DNA of 64,000 bases from Flavobacterium circumlabens (GCF_004345565.1 NZ_SLWA01000011.1:1-64000), one strand, 5' to 3'. Shown: positions 8,462-17,867, counted from the stretch's first letter. Notes: generated by a model not told the origin, from the sequence alone. Translations and numbers: made by a program.

Positions 8462-9649
8462 ATGAAACGTGTAGTTGTTGGACTTTCCGGAGGAGTTGAT
8501 TCTAGTGTTGCCGCTTATTTGCTGCAACAGCAGGGATACGAAGTTATTGGCCTTTTTATGAAAAACTGGCATGATGACTCGGTTACTATTTCTAATGAAT
8601 GTCCGTGGTTAGAAGATAGTAATGATGCTTTATTAGTAGCTGAAAAACTCGGAATACCGTTTCAGACCGTTGATTTGAGTGAAGAGTACAAAGAAAAAAT
8701 CGTTGATTACATGTTCAACGAATACGAAAAAGGAAGAACTCCAAATCCGGACGTACTTTGTAATCGCGAAATCAAATTTGATGTTTTTATGAAAATTGCC
8801 TTAAGTCTTGGTGCGGATTACGTAGCAACAGGGCATTATTGTCAAAAAAATGAAATAGAAGTTGACGGAAAACCGGTCTACCAATTAATAGCAGGTGCAG
8901 ATAACAATAAGGATCAGTCCTATTTTTTATGTCAGCTGTCTCAGGAACAATTGGCAAAATCATTATTTCCAATTGGTGCTTTAACCAAACCGGAAGTTCG
9001 CGAAATTGCTGCCGAAATGGACTTGGTAACTGCTGAAAAGAAAGATTCCCAGGGACTTTGTTTCATTGGAAAAGTCCGTTTACCGGAATTTCTGCAACAA
9101 AAATTGCAGCCTAAAGAAGGTAAAATTGTTCAGATTGACAAAAACGATCCAATTTATACTATAGAAAAACCTCTTGGTCTGTCTTTAGAAGAAGAATTGA
9201 AAGCAGAAGCTCAGAAACTAAACTATGTTCCGACAATGGGAAAAGTAGTAGGGAAACATCAGGGAGCCCATTATTTTACTATCGGACAAAGAAAAGGACT
9301 CAATGTTGGAGGAACCACCGACCCGTTATTTATAATTGCGACCAACGTTGAAACCAATACGATTTACACTGGTTTAACAAGCCAGCACCCTGGTTTATTT
9401 AAGAAAGCCCTATTTATAGAAAAATCCGAAGTACACTGGATTCGCACTGATCTGGCTTTGAAAGTCGGAGAAAGTATGGAGGTAATGGCGAGAATCCGTT
9501 ACCGTCAGCCTTTGCAAAAAGCAACTTTATATCAATTTGAAGACGGAATGTATATTCGTTTTGACGAACCGCAATCTGCCATAACAGAAGGACAATTTGC
9601 AGCCTGGTATTTCGATAATGAATTAGTTGGTTCGGGAGTAATTTCTTAG
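8462..9649 (+). CDS. mnmA: tRNA-specific 2-thiouridylase MnmA
   Basis: Thiolates uridine 34 of tRNA Lys, Glu and Gln using ATP and a persulfide relay, in the cytoplasm. The 395 residues include the PP-loop SGGVDSS at 9-15, the first catalytic cysteine in NPDVLCNRE (Cys100) and the second in SQGLCFIGK (Cys200), so both active-site cysteines are present. The C-terminal part contains HYFTIGQRKGL and the beta-barrel domain typical of the family. The start ATG is supported by the promoter box at 8425 and by the conserved MKRVVVGLSGG opening. Length and motifs are normal. Confidence 0.97.
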   Translation: MKRVVVGLSGGVDSSVAAYLLQQQGYEVIGLFMKNWHDDSVTISNECPWLEDSNDALLVAEKLGIPFQTVDLSEEYKEKIVDYMFNEYEKGRTPNPDVLCNREIKFDVFMKIALSLGADYVATGHYCQKNEIEVDGKPVYQLIAGADNNKDQSYFLCQLSQEQLAKSLFPIGALTKPEVREIAAEMDLVTAEKKDSQGLCFIGKVRLPEFLQQKLQPKEGKIVQIDKNDPIYTIEKPLGLSLEEELKAEAQKLNYVPTMGKVVGKHQGAHYFTIGQRKGLNVGGTTDPLFIIATNVETNTIYTGLTSQHPGLFKKALFIEKSEVHWIRTDLALKVGESMEVMARIRYRQPLQKATLYQFEDGMYIRFDEPQSAITEGQFAAWYFDNELVGSGVIS

Positions 9650-9655
9650 CTTTAT

Positions 9656-9687
9656 ACTTTTTAAGAAGGTTTTTGCCTTTAAAAAGT
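9656..9687. repeat. Inverted repeat between mnmA and the S8 protease gene
   Basis: ACTTTTTAA and TTAAAAAGT are perfect complements around a 14-base loop. There is no T tract on the downstream side, so it is not a standard terminator for mnmA; it could be a regulatory hairpin in the leader of the protease gene. Confidence 0.4.
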
Positions 9688-9692
9688 AAACT

Positions 9693-11294
9693 ATGAAATA
9701 TAACTACCTCTTTTTGTTATTGTTACTTTCTTCTGCAATGTTTGCACAGGAAGAAGATGCCTGGGTGTATTTTAACGCCAAACCAAACGCACAAACGTAT
9801 TTGAATACTCCTTTGCAGATGCTTACGCAGCGGTCTTTAGATCGTCGTACCAATCAAAACATTGCCTTAAGTATTACTGATGCTCCGATAGAAAAAACGT
9901 ATGTCAGCCAGGTAAAATTAAGTACGGGAATTACCATAATGGCGCAATCTAAATGGCTGAACGCACTCCACATTCGCGGAACTCAGGCGAATATTACGGC
10001 TTTGAAAAACTTAGCTTTTGTGGATAAAGTGGTTTTTGCGGATAAGACTTTAAATACGACTTCAAAAAAAGTACAAAATAACAAAACGGCACAAACCAAA
10101 GATAAGTTCAAAACGGCTATTAATTATGCCTACGGAACTTCGGCAAATCAAATACAGATGCTGAACGGTCAGGTTTTGCATCAGCAAAATTATACAGGAT
10201 CCGGTAAAATAATTGCTGTTTTGGATGCCGGTTTTCCGGGAGTAGATACGGCTCAGCCTTTTCAGAATCTTATAAGCAATAACCGAATCCTTGGAGGTTA
10301 TGATTTTGTATCCCGAAATGAAAATTTTTATACGGGAGATGATCACGGTACAATGGTACTTTCAACAATGGGAGGCTACAAAGAGAATGCTTTGGTAGGA
10401 ACGGCTCCGGACGCTTCGTATTATTTATTCATTACAGAAAATGATGCTTCTGAAAATCCGGTTGAAGAATCACTTTGGGTGGAAGCAGCAGAAAAAGCCG
10501 ACAGTTTGGGCGTAGATATTATTACAACCTCATTAGGCTATTTTGAATTTGACAATGCCAATTACAGCCACACTTATAATGATATGAACGGTGTAAAGAA
10601 TTTCATTTCCCGTGGTGCCGAAATTGCTTTTAGCAAAGGAATTATTGTGGTTGCTTCGGCAGGGAATGAAGGAAATACGGCAGAGCCTCATATTGGTGGG
10701 CCGGCAGATGCAGCTTCAGTGATTACAGTCGGTTCCGTTACAGCTTCAAAAGTGAGATCTTCTTTTAGTTCGATAGGCCCAAGTTTTGACAATCGCATAA
10801 AGCCCGAAGTTATGGCACAGGGAACGGCAGCAGTTGCGTCAAATGCTTCCGGTTCTATTATTACAGTTGATGGAACTTCATTTTCGTGCCCTATTATGGC
10901 CGGTACGATTGCTTGTCTGTGGCAGGCTTTCCCTTCTAAAACCAATCAGGAAATCAGACAAATGATCCTCGAATCTTCAGATCGATATAGTGCCCCAACC
11001 AATACGTATGGTTACGGAATTCCAAATTTCGGGACTACTTTAGGGGTGGAGAATTTTGAAATTCCTGTTTTTTCGGTCTATCCAAATCCGGTTAAAACTA
11101 CGGTTTCATTTTCATTTCCGGATCAAAGTACAGCCTCAGTAGCCATTTATTCTGTTTTAGGGCAAAAAGTGATCGAGAAACAAATTACAAATCAAAATCC
11201 GGTTCTTTCTTTACAGTCCTTAAAAAGCGGACTTTACTTTTATGTTTTTGATGCAGAAGGAATACACAAAACAGGAAAAATTATCAAACAATAA
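9693..11294 (+). CDS. T9SS-exported S8 family serine peptidase (subtilase)
   Basis: A secreted subtilisin-like protease of 533 residues. It has a signal peptide ending near FAQEE, an N-terminal prodomain-like region, then the catalytic triad: Asp178 in AVLDAGFPG, His218 in DDHGTMVLS and Ser396 in DGTSFSCP; the oxyanion region ASAGNEG is at 321-327. The C-terminal 75 residues form a type A sorting domain (VYPNPVKTTVSF ... GLYFYVF ... KTGKIIKQ), which directs export through the type IX system and attachment to the outer membrane or release. The next gene starts 12 bases downstream, so the two may be co-transcribed. The substrate is unknown. Confidence 0.92.
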   Translation: MKYNYLFLLLLLSSAMFAQEEDAWVYFNAKPNAQTYLNTPLQMLTQRSLDRRTNQNIALSITDAPIEKTYVSQVKLSTGITIMAQSKWLNALHIRGTQANITALKNLAFVDKVVFADKTLNTTSKKVQNNKTAQTKDKFKTAINYAYGTSANQIQMLNGQVLHQQNYTGSGKIIAVLDAGFPGVDTAQPFQNLISNNRILGGYDFVSRNENFYTGDDHGTMVLSTMGGYKENALVGTAPDASYYLFITENDASENPVEESLWVEAAEKADSLGVDIITTSLGYFEFDNANYSHTYNDMNGVKNFISRGAEIAFSKGIIVVASAGNEGNTAEPHIGGPADAASVITVGSVTASKVRSSFSSIGPSFDNRIKPEVMAQGTAAVASNASGSIITVDGTSFSCPIMAGTIACLWQAFPSKTNQEIRQMILESSDRYSAPTNTYGYGIPNFGTTLGVENFEIPVFSVYPNPVKTTVSFSFPDQSTASVAIYSVLGQKVIEKQITNQNPVLSLQSLKSGLYFYVFDAEGIHKTGKIIKQ

Positions 11295-11306
11295 CAGCAT
11301 TTTTGC

Positions 11307-12251
11307 ATGAATAAAATCACACAGCTTTTTAATATAAAATATCCAATAATCCAAGGTGGAATGATTTGGAACAGCGGTTATAAACTGGCAAGTGCCGTGA
11401 GCAACTCAGGAGGTTTAGGACTCATTGGTGCAGGTTCTATGTATCCGGAAGTATTGCGCGAACACATTCAGAAATGTAAAAAAGCAACAGACAGGCCTTT
11501 CGGAGTAAATATCCCAATGCTATATCCGAACATCGAAGAAATTATGAATATTGTTATTGAAGAAGGCGTTAAAATCGTTTTTACTTCAGCGGGAAATCCT
11601 AAAACATGGACTTCTTTCCTGAAAGAAAAAGGAATTACGGTAGTTCACGTGGTGAGCAGCAGTATTTTTGCTTTAAAAGCGCAGGAAGCGGGTGTAGACG
11701 CCATCGTTGCCGAAGGTTTCGAAGCAGGCGGGCATAACGGTAGAGATGAGACCACAACGTTGACTTTAATTCCGATGGTAAAAGAAAAAATCGACATTCC
11801 GATTATTGCTGCCGGAGGAATTGCAACCGGAAGAGGAATGCTGGCTGCCCTGATTTTGGGAGCCGATGGAGTTCAGGTGGGGAGTCGTTTTGCAGCTTCT
11901 ATAGAATCATCTGCTCACGATAATTTCAAACAGACGATTCTGAATGTAAATGAAGGAGATACGCAACTGACATTAAAAGAATTAGCGCCGGTTCGACTGA
12001 TCAAAAATAAGTTTTATAATGATGTTCAGGAACTTTATGCAAAAGGGCCTTCCAAAGAAGAATTGATTGCACTTCTGGGCAGGGCAAGAGCCAAAAAAGG
12101 GATGTTTGAAGGTGATCTCGAAGAAGGCGAACTTGAAATTGGACAAATTGCCGGAATTATTCATGAAATTTTGCCTGTAGAAAAAATTATTCAAGAAATG
12201 ATGGCTGATTTTGAGATTGCAAGCAAGGAAAAAGCTAAATTTGAGTTTTAA
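11307..12251 (+). CDS. Nitronate monooxygenase-like FMN enzyme
   Basis: This 314-residue TIM-barrel flavoprotein is of the 2-nitropropane dioxygenase/nitronate monooxygenase family. Seen are the opening YPIIQGGMIW, the internal VAEGFEAGGHNGRD (glycine-rich FMN and substrate region with the usual GH) and PIIAAGGIATGRGMLAALILGADGVQVGSRF, the phosphate-binding end of the barrel. The family oxidizes nitronates; some members, such as FabK, reduce enoyl-ACP. FabK is a possible alternative, but the AEGFEAGGHNG wording favours the monooxygenase branch. It lies 12 bases after the protease gene; no functional link is evident. Confidence 0.82.
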   Translation: MNKITQLFNIKYPIIQGGMIWNSGYKLASAVSNSGGLGLIGAGSMYPEVLREHIQKCKKATDRPFGVNIPMLYPNIEEIMNIVIEEGVKIVFTSAGNPKTWTSFLKEKGITVVHVVSSSIFALKAQEAGVDAIVAEGFEAGGHNGRDETTTLTLIPMVKEKIDIPIIAAGGIATGRGMLAALILGADGVQVGSRFAASIESSAHDNFKQTILNVNEGDTQLTLKELAPVRLIKNKFYNDVQELYAKGPSKEELIALLGRARAKKGMFEGDLEEGELEIGQIAGIIHEILPVEKIIQEMMADFEIASKEKAKFEF

Positions 12252-12267
12252 TAGCCCCGAATACACC

Positions 12268-12678
12268 ATGAATACTTTACGTAACTATATAATAATCCTT
12301 TTTTTAGGGCTAGGTTTGCAACAGTCTTACAGTCAGTCTTATCGTTTTAAAACATCGGGTTTTAGTGTCTTGGAAAAAAATGAAAGAGGGAAATGGGGCG
12401 AATGGTCTAATCTTGACCTGGTCAATCTCTCTGTAATCCTCGATACCGATAAGCACCGAATTGTGGTATATTCCCAGGAAATTCAGCTTTTTAGTATTAG
12501 CGAATATATCGAACGTGAAGAAAATGATACTGACATTGTGTATTCTTTCTTATGCAAAGACAATAGTGGAAACGATTGCAAACTCTCGATCATCACCCGA
12601 AAAAAACAAGACTACCGCAAGCAGCTTTACATTAATTACGACAATCAGATTATTGTTTATAATATTGTGAGTGCTTAG
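12268..12678 (+). CDS. Small exported protein of unknown function
   Basis: It encodes 136 residues from ATG 12268, beginning MNTLRNYIIILFLGLGLQQ with a signal peptide that ends near SYSQS. A longer frame from 12211 overlaps the previous gene by 41 bases and would bury the signal peptide, so it is rejected. The mature part has a beta-rich look with charged loops and a cysteine pair (about 108 and 115); no family is recognised. It follows the flavoprotein gene by 16 bases and may belong to the same transcript. Confidence 0.65.
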   Translation: MNTLRNYIIILFLGLGLQQSYSQSYRFKTSGFSVLEKNERGKWGEWSNLDLVNLSVILDTDKHRIVVYSQEIQLFSISEYIEREENDTDIVYSFLCKDNSGNDCKLSIITRKKQDYRKQLYINYDNQIIVYNIVSA

Positions 12679-12711
12679 CTATTCATGCTAATACTTCTCT
12701 CATATTTAATT

Positions 12712-14878
12712 ATGAAATTTAAAAAAAAATCTACAATAATATTATTACTATTATTTAACGTTATTGCTTTGTATTCTCAACAATGGAAACAAAATTTTAA
12801 AGTTGTTGAACCTATAAGAGTTAGAGATAATAGTTTTGCTTTTTCTGTTTTTACTAACGATGGTTTTGCAGCTTATGGTGCTGATCAAGTAGAGGTAGGA
12901 GGAGTTGAAAATGCTGGTAAAGTATATATTGCTAAACAGGATTGCGATGGATGGTCTATTTATCAGGAGCTCACACTTTCAGATACAAATAATAATTGTG
13001 GCTTTGGTTCCACACTATTTATGGAAGGAAAAACGCTTGCTATCCTAGGTTGTGATTCTGCGAATCCAAATAAAGGAAATGCGATCTATATTTATGAAAG
13101 AGATGTTAATAATCTTTATGTTTTTACTCAAAAAATAGCTAAGCCTGAAAATGCTTTATCGGATAATTTTGGTTCTAATTTTGCGATATCTGATAATTAT
13201 ATGGTCGTTGGTGCAAATTATAACAGTACTGATAGTTCTTTGGCAAATTATATGGAAAATGCCGGAGCAGCATATATTTATCATAGAGATGCTGATGGTA
13301 TTTGGTCGTTAATACAAAAAATTGTACCAAGCGATAGAGAACGACGAGATACTTTTGGCCATTCTGTTGCTATCTTCGAAAACACTATTGTAGTTGGAGC
13401 AGTAGAAGAAGGGAGTAATTGGGCAGGCGCGGCATACGTATTTGAAAAAGGAATTAATTCGAATAAGTGGAATGAAGTTAAAAAGCTAGTTGCTTACGAT
13501 TATAGATCACTGCAAGATAGATTTGGCGAAATTGTTAGGATTAATGAAAATGGAATTATGATTGCGGCTCCAAAAGAAGACGATTATGATTCTGACTTAA
13601 GCGGTGATGGAGGAGGTCCTCTAACGGCGTTAGGTTCAGTTTATATTTTTAAGAAAAATTCGAACAATGAATGGGTTGGGCATCAGAAAATTAGAGCTTC
13701 TGATGGTTCGGTTAACTATTTCGGTTTTGGTGACAGAATGGAAATTTATAGCGATCAAATAGCTATACGAGGAACCGAATATGAATATGATAATAATGGC
13801 AATTTATCGAAAGTTTTTGGTCGCGTATATATGTTTAAAAAAGGGGATAATGATATATGGGAAGAATATCAAATAATTGAATCAAAAATAAAACATAATA
13901 GTGATTGGTTTGCTAATTCAATTTCTATATTCAAAGAAGATTTATTTATTAGCGCCTTTTGGGATGGTTTAGATGCTAATGATCAAAATTATATTGCTTA
14001 TGCAGGATCTGTTTATATTTTTAATACTTACGATTATATTAATGCACAAAAACCTGTTCTGAATTCGGTACCTGTTTTGGAATCATGTGCTGATTTAGGA
14101 AATGGCTTTTCTTCAGGCTTTGATATGTCATCTCTGCAAAAAGATTTGGTACAAAATCCAGATAATTTTATTTTTACTTATAAAGATCAATTGGGGAATC
14201 CTCTTCCTTCTCCTTTACCGCTTAATTATGCTAATAAATATCCTTTTAATGAAATAATTAATGTTAGAGTTGGAAATAAAAACAATCCTAGCTGCTATGG
14301 AGAAACCAAGATTGAATTAAAAACTTAATTTAAATAAAATTCCAGATTTTAATGAATGTGATTCTGATGGTACAGGATATGCTATATTCAATCTATCAAA
14401 AATTAATTCTCTTTTAGTTGTTGAACCCTCGCTTTATACTTTTTCATATTTTGATGAAAATGAAAAAGATATTACTAATGCTATAAATGAAATATATAAG
14501 AATTCAATTAAAAATCATGAAGAGATAACGGTTAGAGTTACAGAGATAAATACATCTTGTATAGTAAAAACTAAGATATATTTAAATGTTTCTAATCTTG
14601 GTTTAGATTGTGAATTACCGGAAGAGTATATTATACCAAAGTTTTTTACTCCAAATGAGGACGGTATAAATGACACATGGGAGGTTAATGGAATAACTGA
14701 TCAAAGTTATACTATTTATATCTATGATAGATATGGAAAGTTTTTAAAAAATTTGAGTTCTAACATCGGTTGGGATGGAAATTTTAATGGTAAACCTTTA
14801 CCATCATCAGATTATTGGTTTCAAATAATATTTGAGAATGGTACTAATAAAACAGGTCACTTTTCATTAAAAAGGTAA
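12712..14878 (+). pseudogene. FG-GAP/beta-propeller surface protein with T9SS type B sorting domain, interrupted by a frameshift
   Basis: The first frame runs 12712-14328 and gives 538 residues: a signal peptide (MKFKKKSTIILLLLFNVIALYSQ) and repeats containing DxFGxSxAI, VVGAxxxxxxxGAAYVF and similar blades, as in FG-GAP/integrin-type propellers. It stops at TAA 14326-14328. A second frame opens at 14321 and runs to TAA 14876-14878, encoding a continuous domain that ends with FFTPNEDGINDTWEV, YDRYGKFL and a final SLKR, the gliding-motility-associated type B sorting domain. Removing one A from the five-A run at 14319-14323 joins them smoothly (ETKIELKLNLNKIPDF). Causes could be a real inactivating or phase-variable indel or a sequencing error. 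A start at 12685 is less likely than 12712. The region is more AT-rich than its neighbours. Confidence 0.8.
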
Positions 14879-14940
14879 GATTATTATTAAGACAATTATA
14901 AGTACGACAAGTTTCAAAAAACCTGTCGGGTTTGTTATAT

Positions 14941-14983
14941 AAAAACCTTAGAATCTCAGAACCTTAGGTCCTCAGTACCTTTC
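14941..14983. repeat. Dispersed repeat, 'cagaaccttag' family, copy 1
   Basis: The text aaccttagaatctcagaacc followed by ttaggtcctcagtacctt is closely related to the segment at 17130-17222, and in reverse orientation to the aaggtgcaaagg-type tract at 59576-59620. It is intergenic in each case. Confidence 0.55.
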
Positions 14984-15418
14984 CTACTCAATATCCTTAA
15001 TAAAATCATCATACTCCAGATAAAAGAGCTCTAAAGCATTCATTTTTTCGAAAAAGAAATCAAAAATAGTGTCCCAATTATTGCGGTTGCTAAAACCTAC
15101 CCCTTGTATTTCAGTCCAGATTCGGCTGATGGTTTTACCGCTTTCCAGTGTATAATTTTTTTCGAAAACTAAATCTTTAATAAATTCCTCCTCGAGAATG
15201 TTTTTTAAAGCTTCTAATTTTTCAAAATAAGCAGTTCGTTTCTCATCGCTTCTCTGTTCGATATCGATTAAAACCTGAGCTTTTTTATTGTCTACATAAA
15301 ATTTAAAAGAGAAATCTTTAATCTTGGTATCGTAAAGAACCCATTTACGCGGATATTTTTCGGCGAAAGCTACCCAGAACTCTCTTTTTATTTTTTGTGA
15401 TTCTTCTTTACTGTACAT
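14984..15418 (-). CDS. DUF4268 domain-containing protein
   Basis: This 144-residue cytoplasmic protein is of the DUF4268 type; recognisable are REFWVAFAEKYPRKWVLYDTKIKDFSFKF at the N-terminus (in two pieces) and a conserved WTEIQGVGFSNRNNWDTIFDFF region near residues 101-122. There is no signal or membrane segment. In some bacteria this domain occurs next to restriction-like modules, but here it stands alone and is divergent from the Nudix gene. Function is unknown. Confidence 0.75.
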   Translation of the reverse strand: MYSKEESQKIKREFWVAFAEKYPRKWVLYDTKIKDFSFKFYVDNKKAQVLIDIEQRSDEKRTAYFEKLEALKNILEEEFIKDLVFEKNYTLESGKTISRIWTEIQGVGFSNRNNWDTIFDFFFEKMNALELFYLEYDDFIKDIE

Positions 15419-15509
15419 TTTTATGGCTTTGATTTTAGAAAGTTTGTAAAACCGCCTTTTCTAAACTATATTTATATTTTATTTGAAAGTACAAAAATAA
15501 ACTTTGATT

Positions 15510-16169
15510 ATGGATTTTCAGGATTTTTTGCAATATGTTCCAAATTTAATTCCAGTTGAACTGCCGGCAGTCTCTGCGCATATAAAAATGGCTCCAAAAG
15601 AACGAATTGAAGCCCTGAAAAATCAAGATTTCAAAGCAGAAAACCCGCGCATTGCAGCAGTGATGATGTTGTTTTATCCAAAAAATGAAAAAACGCATTT
15701 AGTTTTAATTGTTCGAAATGCTTACAATGGAGTTCATTCTTCTCAAATTGCCTTTCCTGGTGGAAAGTACGAAACTACCGATTCAGGTTACGAAGAAACA
15801 GCCCTGAGAGAAACGCATGAAGAAGTGGGTGTTGCTCCGGAGAAAATTAAAGTAATTAAACAATTTAGTCCAATGTATATTCCGCCAAGTAATTTTCTGG
15901 TGCATCCTTTTCTGGGAATTTCTTCAGATGAACTTTCGTTTTATCCGGATGCAAGGGAAGTGGCAGATGTGATCGAATTGCCGCTGTCTGTTTTTTTAAA
16001 TGACGAAATTATCATCGAGGCCAGATTGTCAACTTCTTATGGTCCTAATATTTTGGTTCCGGCCTTTAATATTCAAAATCATATCGTCTGGGGCGCAACG
16101 GCGATGATATTAAGCGAATTAAGGGATGTTTTAAAAGTAACTTTTGAAGAAAATCTCCAAAAACAATAA
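15510..16169 (+). CDS. CoA pyrophosphatase, Nudix family
   Basis: A Nudix hydrolase of 219 residues from ATG 15510; the TTG at 15504 would add only two residues. The domain starts with AFPGGKYETTDSGY at about 81-94 and continues ALRETHEEVGV (98-108), the Nudix helix with the metal-binding glutamates. The spacing and the FPGGK opening match the CoA/ADP-ribose-type (NudL-like) subgroup, which cleaves coenzyme A to 4'-phosphopantetheine and 3',5'-ADP. It has no export signal. It lies upstream of the acyltransferase gene but has its own 3' gap and that gene has its own promoter. Confidence 0.88.
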   Translation: MDFQDFLQYVPNLIPVELPAVSAHIKMAPKERIEALKNQDFKAENPRIAAVMMLFYPKNEKTHLVLIVRNAYNGVHSSQIAFPGGKYETTDSGYEETALRETHEEVGVAPEKIKVIKQFSPMYIPPSNFLVHPFLGISSDELSFYPDAREVADVIELPLSVFLNDEIIIEARLSTSYGPNILVPAFNIQNHIVWGATAMILSELRDVLKVTFEENLQKQ

Positions 16170-16226
16170 ATTAACAATTTGATATTCATTACAATAACCA
16201 TTTGTCTTAGAAATTACTTATTAGTG

Positions 16227-16255
16227 TTGCCAAATGAATTATTTTTGTATGTTTG
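16227..16255 (+). promoter_or_regulatory. Promoter of the PlsC-like gene (TTG, 18-base spacer, TATGTTTG)
   Basis: TTG at 16227-16229 and TATGTTTG at 16248-16255 fit the Bacteroidota -33/-7 consensus, 30 bases upstream of the ATG. It is the best-formed promoter in the window. Confidence 0.7.
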
Positions 16256-16285
16256 CGACTTAACTAAAAAACACAATATACAGCT

Positions 16286-17095
16286 ATGGGATTGTTTAAA
16301 CGAAATCCTTTCGGACATATATTATTCATCAAGAAATGGTTAATCCGAATTTTGGGAGCCATGACTCACCGAAGATATAGAGGTTTTAATGAATTACAGA
16401 TTGAAGGATCTGAAATCATCAAAACGTTGCCGGATACTAATGTTTTGTTTATATCCAATCACCAGACCTATTTTGCTGACGTTGTAGCGATGTTTCATGT
16501 TTTTAATGCGAGTTTGTCCGGTCGTCAGGATACGATTAAGAATATTGGCTATTTATGGCAGCCCAAAATGAATTTGTATTATGTGGCCGCCAAAGAAACC
16601 ATGCAGGCAGGTTTACTGCCAAGAATTCTGGCTTATGTTGGAGCGATTACAGTAGAAAGAACCTGGCGTGCCAAAGGTGTTGATGTTACCGAAAAACGTG
16701 AAATAAATCCAAATGATACTGAAAATATCAAAATTGCCCTTGAAGATGGCTGGGTGATTACCTTTCCACAGGGAACTACAAAATCGTTTAAACCGGTTCG
16801 TAAAGGAACCGCCCATATTATAAAACAGCACAGGCCTATCGTAATCCCAATTGTAATTGACGGCTTCCGTCGTTCCTTTGATAAAAAAGGATTGCGAATG
16901 AAAAAGAAAGGTATTCTGCAATCTTTCATCATCAAAGAACCTCTTGATATTGATTATGACAACGATACCATTGATGAAATCGTAGAAAAAGTAGAATTTG
17001 CCATAGAACAACATCCATCATTTTTAAAAGTTATCCCGGCAGAAGAACTAAAAGTCCAGGAAGAACTGAATCAAATGAGAAGATGGGACTATTAA
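16286..17095 (+). CDS. 1-acyl-sn-glycerol-3-phosphate acyltransferase-like protein (PlsC family)
   Basis: This 269-residue PlsC-fold acyltransferase probably acts at the inner face of the cytoplasmic membrane in phospholipid or other lipid acylation. The catalytic block reads SNHQTYFAD with His59 and Asp65, which gives HX5D instead of the usual HX4D. The second signature reads FPQGTTKSF at 160-168 instead of FPEGTRS. The rest of the layout (VAAKETMQAGLLPRILAYVGAITVER, then PIVIDGFRRSF) fits the family. The deviations suggest a divergent subgroup, so the exact substrate is uncertain. It has its own promoter at 16227. Confidence 0.8.
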   Translation: MGLFKRNPFGHILFIKKWLIRILGAMTHRRYRGFNELQIEGSEIIKTLPDTNVLFISNHQTYFADVVAMFHVFNASLSGRQDTIKNIGYLWQPKMNLYYVAAKETMQAGLLPRILAYVGAITVERTWRAKGVDVTEKREINPNDTENIKIALEDGWVITFPQGTTKSFKPVRKGTAHIIKQHRPIVIPIVIDGFRRSFDKKGLRMKKKGILQSFIIKEPLDIDYDNDTIDEIVEKVEFAIEQHPSFLKVIPAEELKVQEELNQMRRWDY

Positions 17096-17124
17096 ATTTT
17101 AGATTTTGAAATTGTTTCAAGTTT

Positions 17125-17222
17125 CAGGTTTAAAAAAAACCTTAGCAGCTTAGTATCTCAGAACCTTAGCACCTTTCAAAAAAAACTTTGCACCTTTGCA
17201 CCTCAGAACCTTAGTTCCTCTC
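17125..17222. repeat. Dispersed repeat, 'cagaaccttag' family, copy 2 (extended)
   Basis: It contains two copies of ctcagaaccttag within 70 bases and a ctttgcacctttgcacct tract. It lies between converging genes. Copy 1 is at 14941-14983, and a reverse-oriented relative is at 59576-59620. Confidence 0.6.
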
Positions 17223-17226
17223 AAAA

Positions 17227-17859
17227 CTACAAATCAATCTTTTTCAGCTCTTTATAATTAGCGTACAACCTGCGTAAAAGCGTTCCGTACAATAATCTGT
17301 AAAAGCACCAGAACATACCCAGAAAGGCCAATGTAACCAGAAGTAATATTCCGCCTGTAACAAACATTGCTTTACCGCTTGTAGCTAATTTTTCCCTTAA
17401 ATAGGTCATGTCCGGATTGTATACAAAAGCGATGAAGAAACTGATGATCGAACTGACAACTGCCATTCCTAAATTGTACCAGACATAATACTGAACCGTT
17501 TTTCGGGTCTTCAGAATGCTGCTCATTAATAATTTGGTAGATTCAATAGTAGAAATAGTTTTATAATTTTTGTAGAAAAAGTATACAAAAATCAAAACAA
17601 CGACATAATTGAAGTACGTTAAAACCTCCAGATAAAAAATCATTTCAGGATGTTTTATCTTGATTAACATTTCATCCGTACTGAAAAATAGGTTTGAAAC
17701 CGTCCAGAATAAAATTTCCAAAATGCTGATAATCAAAATCCACTTCACGATGGAAGAAGACTTTTTGTGAATCATTTTGTAAATTTCATTTTCAGAAATT
17801 TGTTGAAAAGAATCGGCATTCTTTTTCCAGTCTTTTTTTAGTAAATCCAGTTCTTTCAT
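17227..17859 (-). CDS. Membrane protein downstream of an ECF sigma factor (candidate anti-sigma or accessory)
   Basis: This 210-residue protein has a soluble N-terminal part of about 38 residues (KELDLLKKDWKKN) and four hydrophobic helices at about 39-58, 82-103, 123-147 and 161-187. It starts eight bases after the sigma factor gene ends, in the same orientation, so it is very probably co-transcribed. By position it could hold the sigma factor at the membrane, but it has no recognisable ZAS-type HxxxCxxC motif and I do not recognise a known anti-sigma family. Assignment by context only. Confidence 0.6.
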   Translation of the reverse strand: MKELDLLKKDWKKNADSFQQISENEIYKMIHKKSSSIVKWILIISILEILFWTVSNLFFSTDEMLIKIKHPEMIFYLEVLTYFNYVVVLIFVYFFYKNYKTISTIESTKLLMSSILKTRKTVQYYVWYNLGMAVVSSIISFFIAFVYNPDMTYLREKLATSGKAMFVTGGILLLVTLAFLGMFWCFYRLLYGTLLRRLYANYKELKKIDL

Positions 17860-17867
17860 AATAATTT

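Noticed and set aside
12211..12267. Longer start for the small exported protein, overlapping the flavoprotein gene
   Set aside because: It would place 19 residues in front of an otherwise clear signal peptide. ATG 12268 fits better.
12712..14878. Programmed ribosomal frameshift joining the two frames
   Set aside because: No typical slippery heptamer with a downstream pseudoknot was seen, and the required shift is +1 in an A run, for which a plain indel or sequencing error is simpler. It is not excluded.
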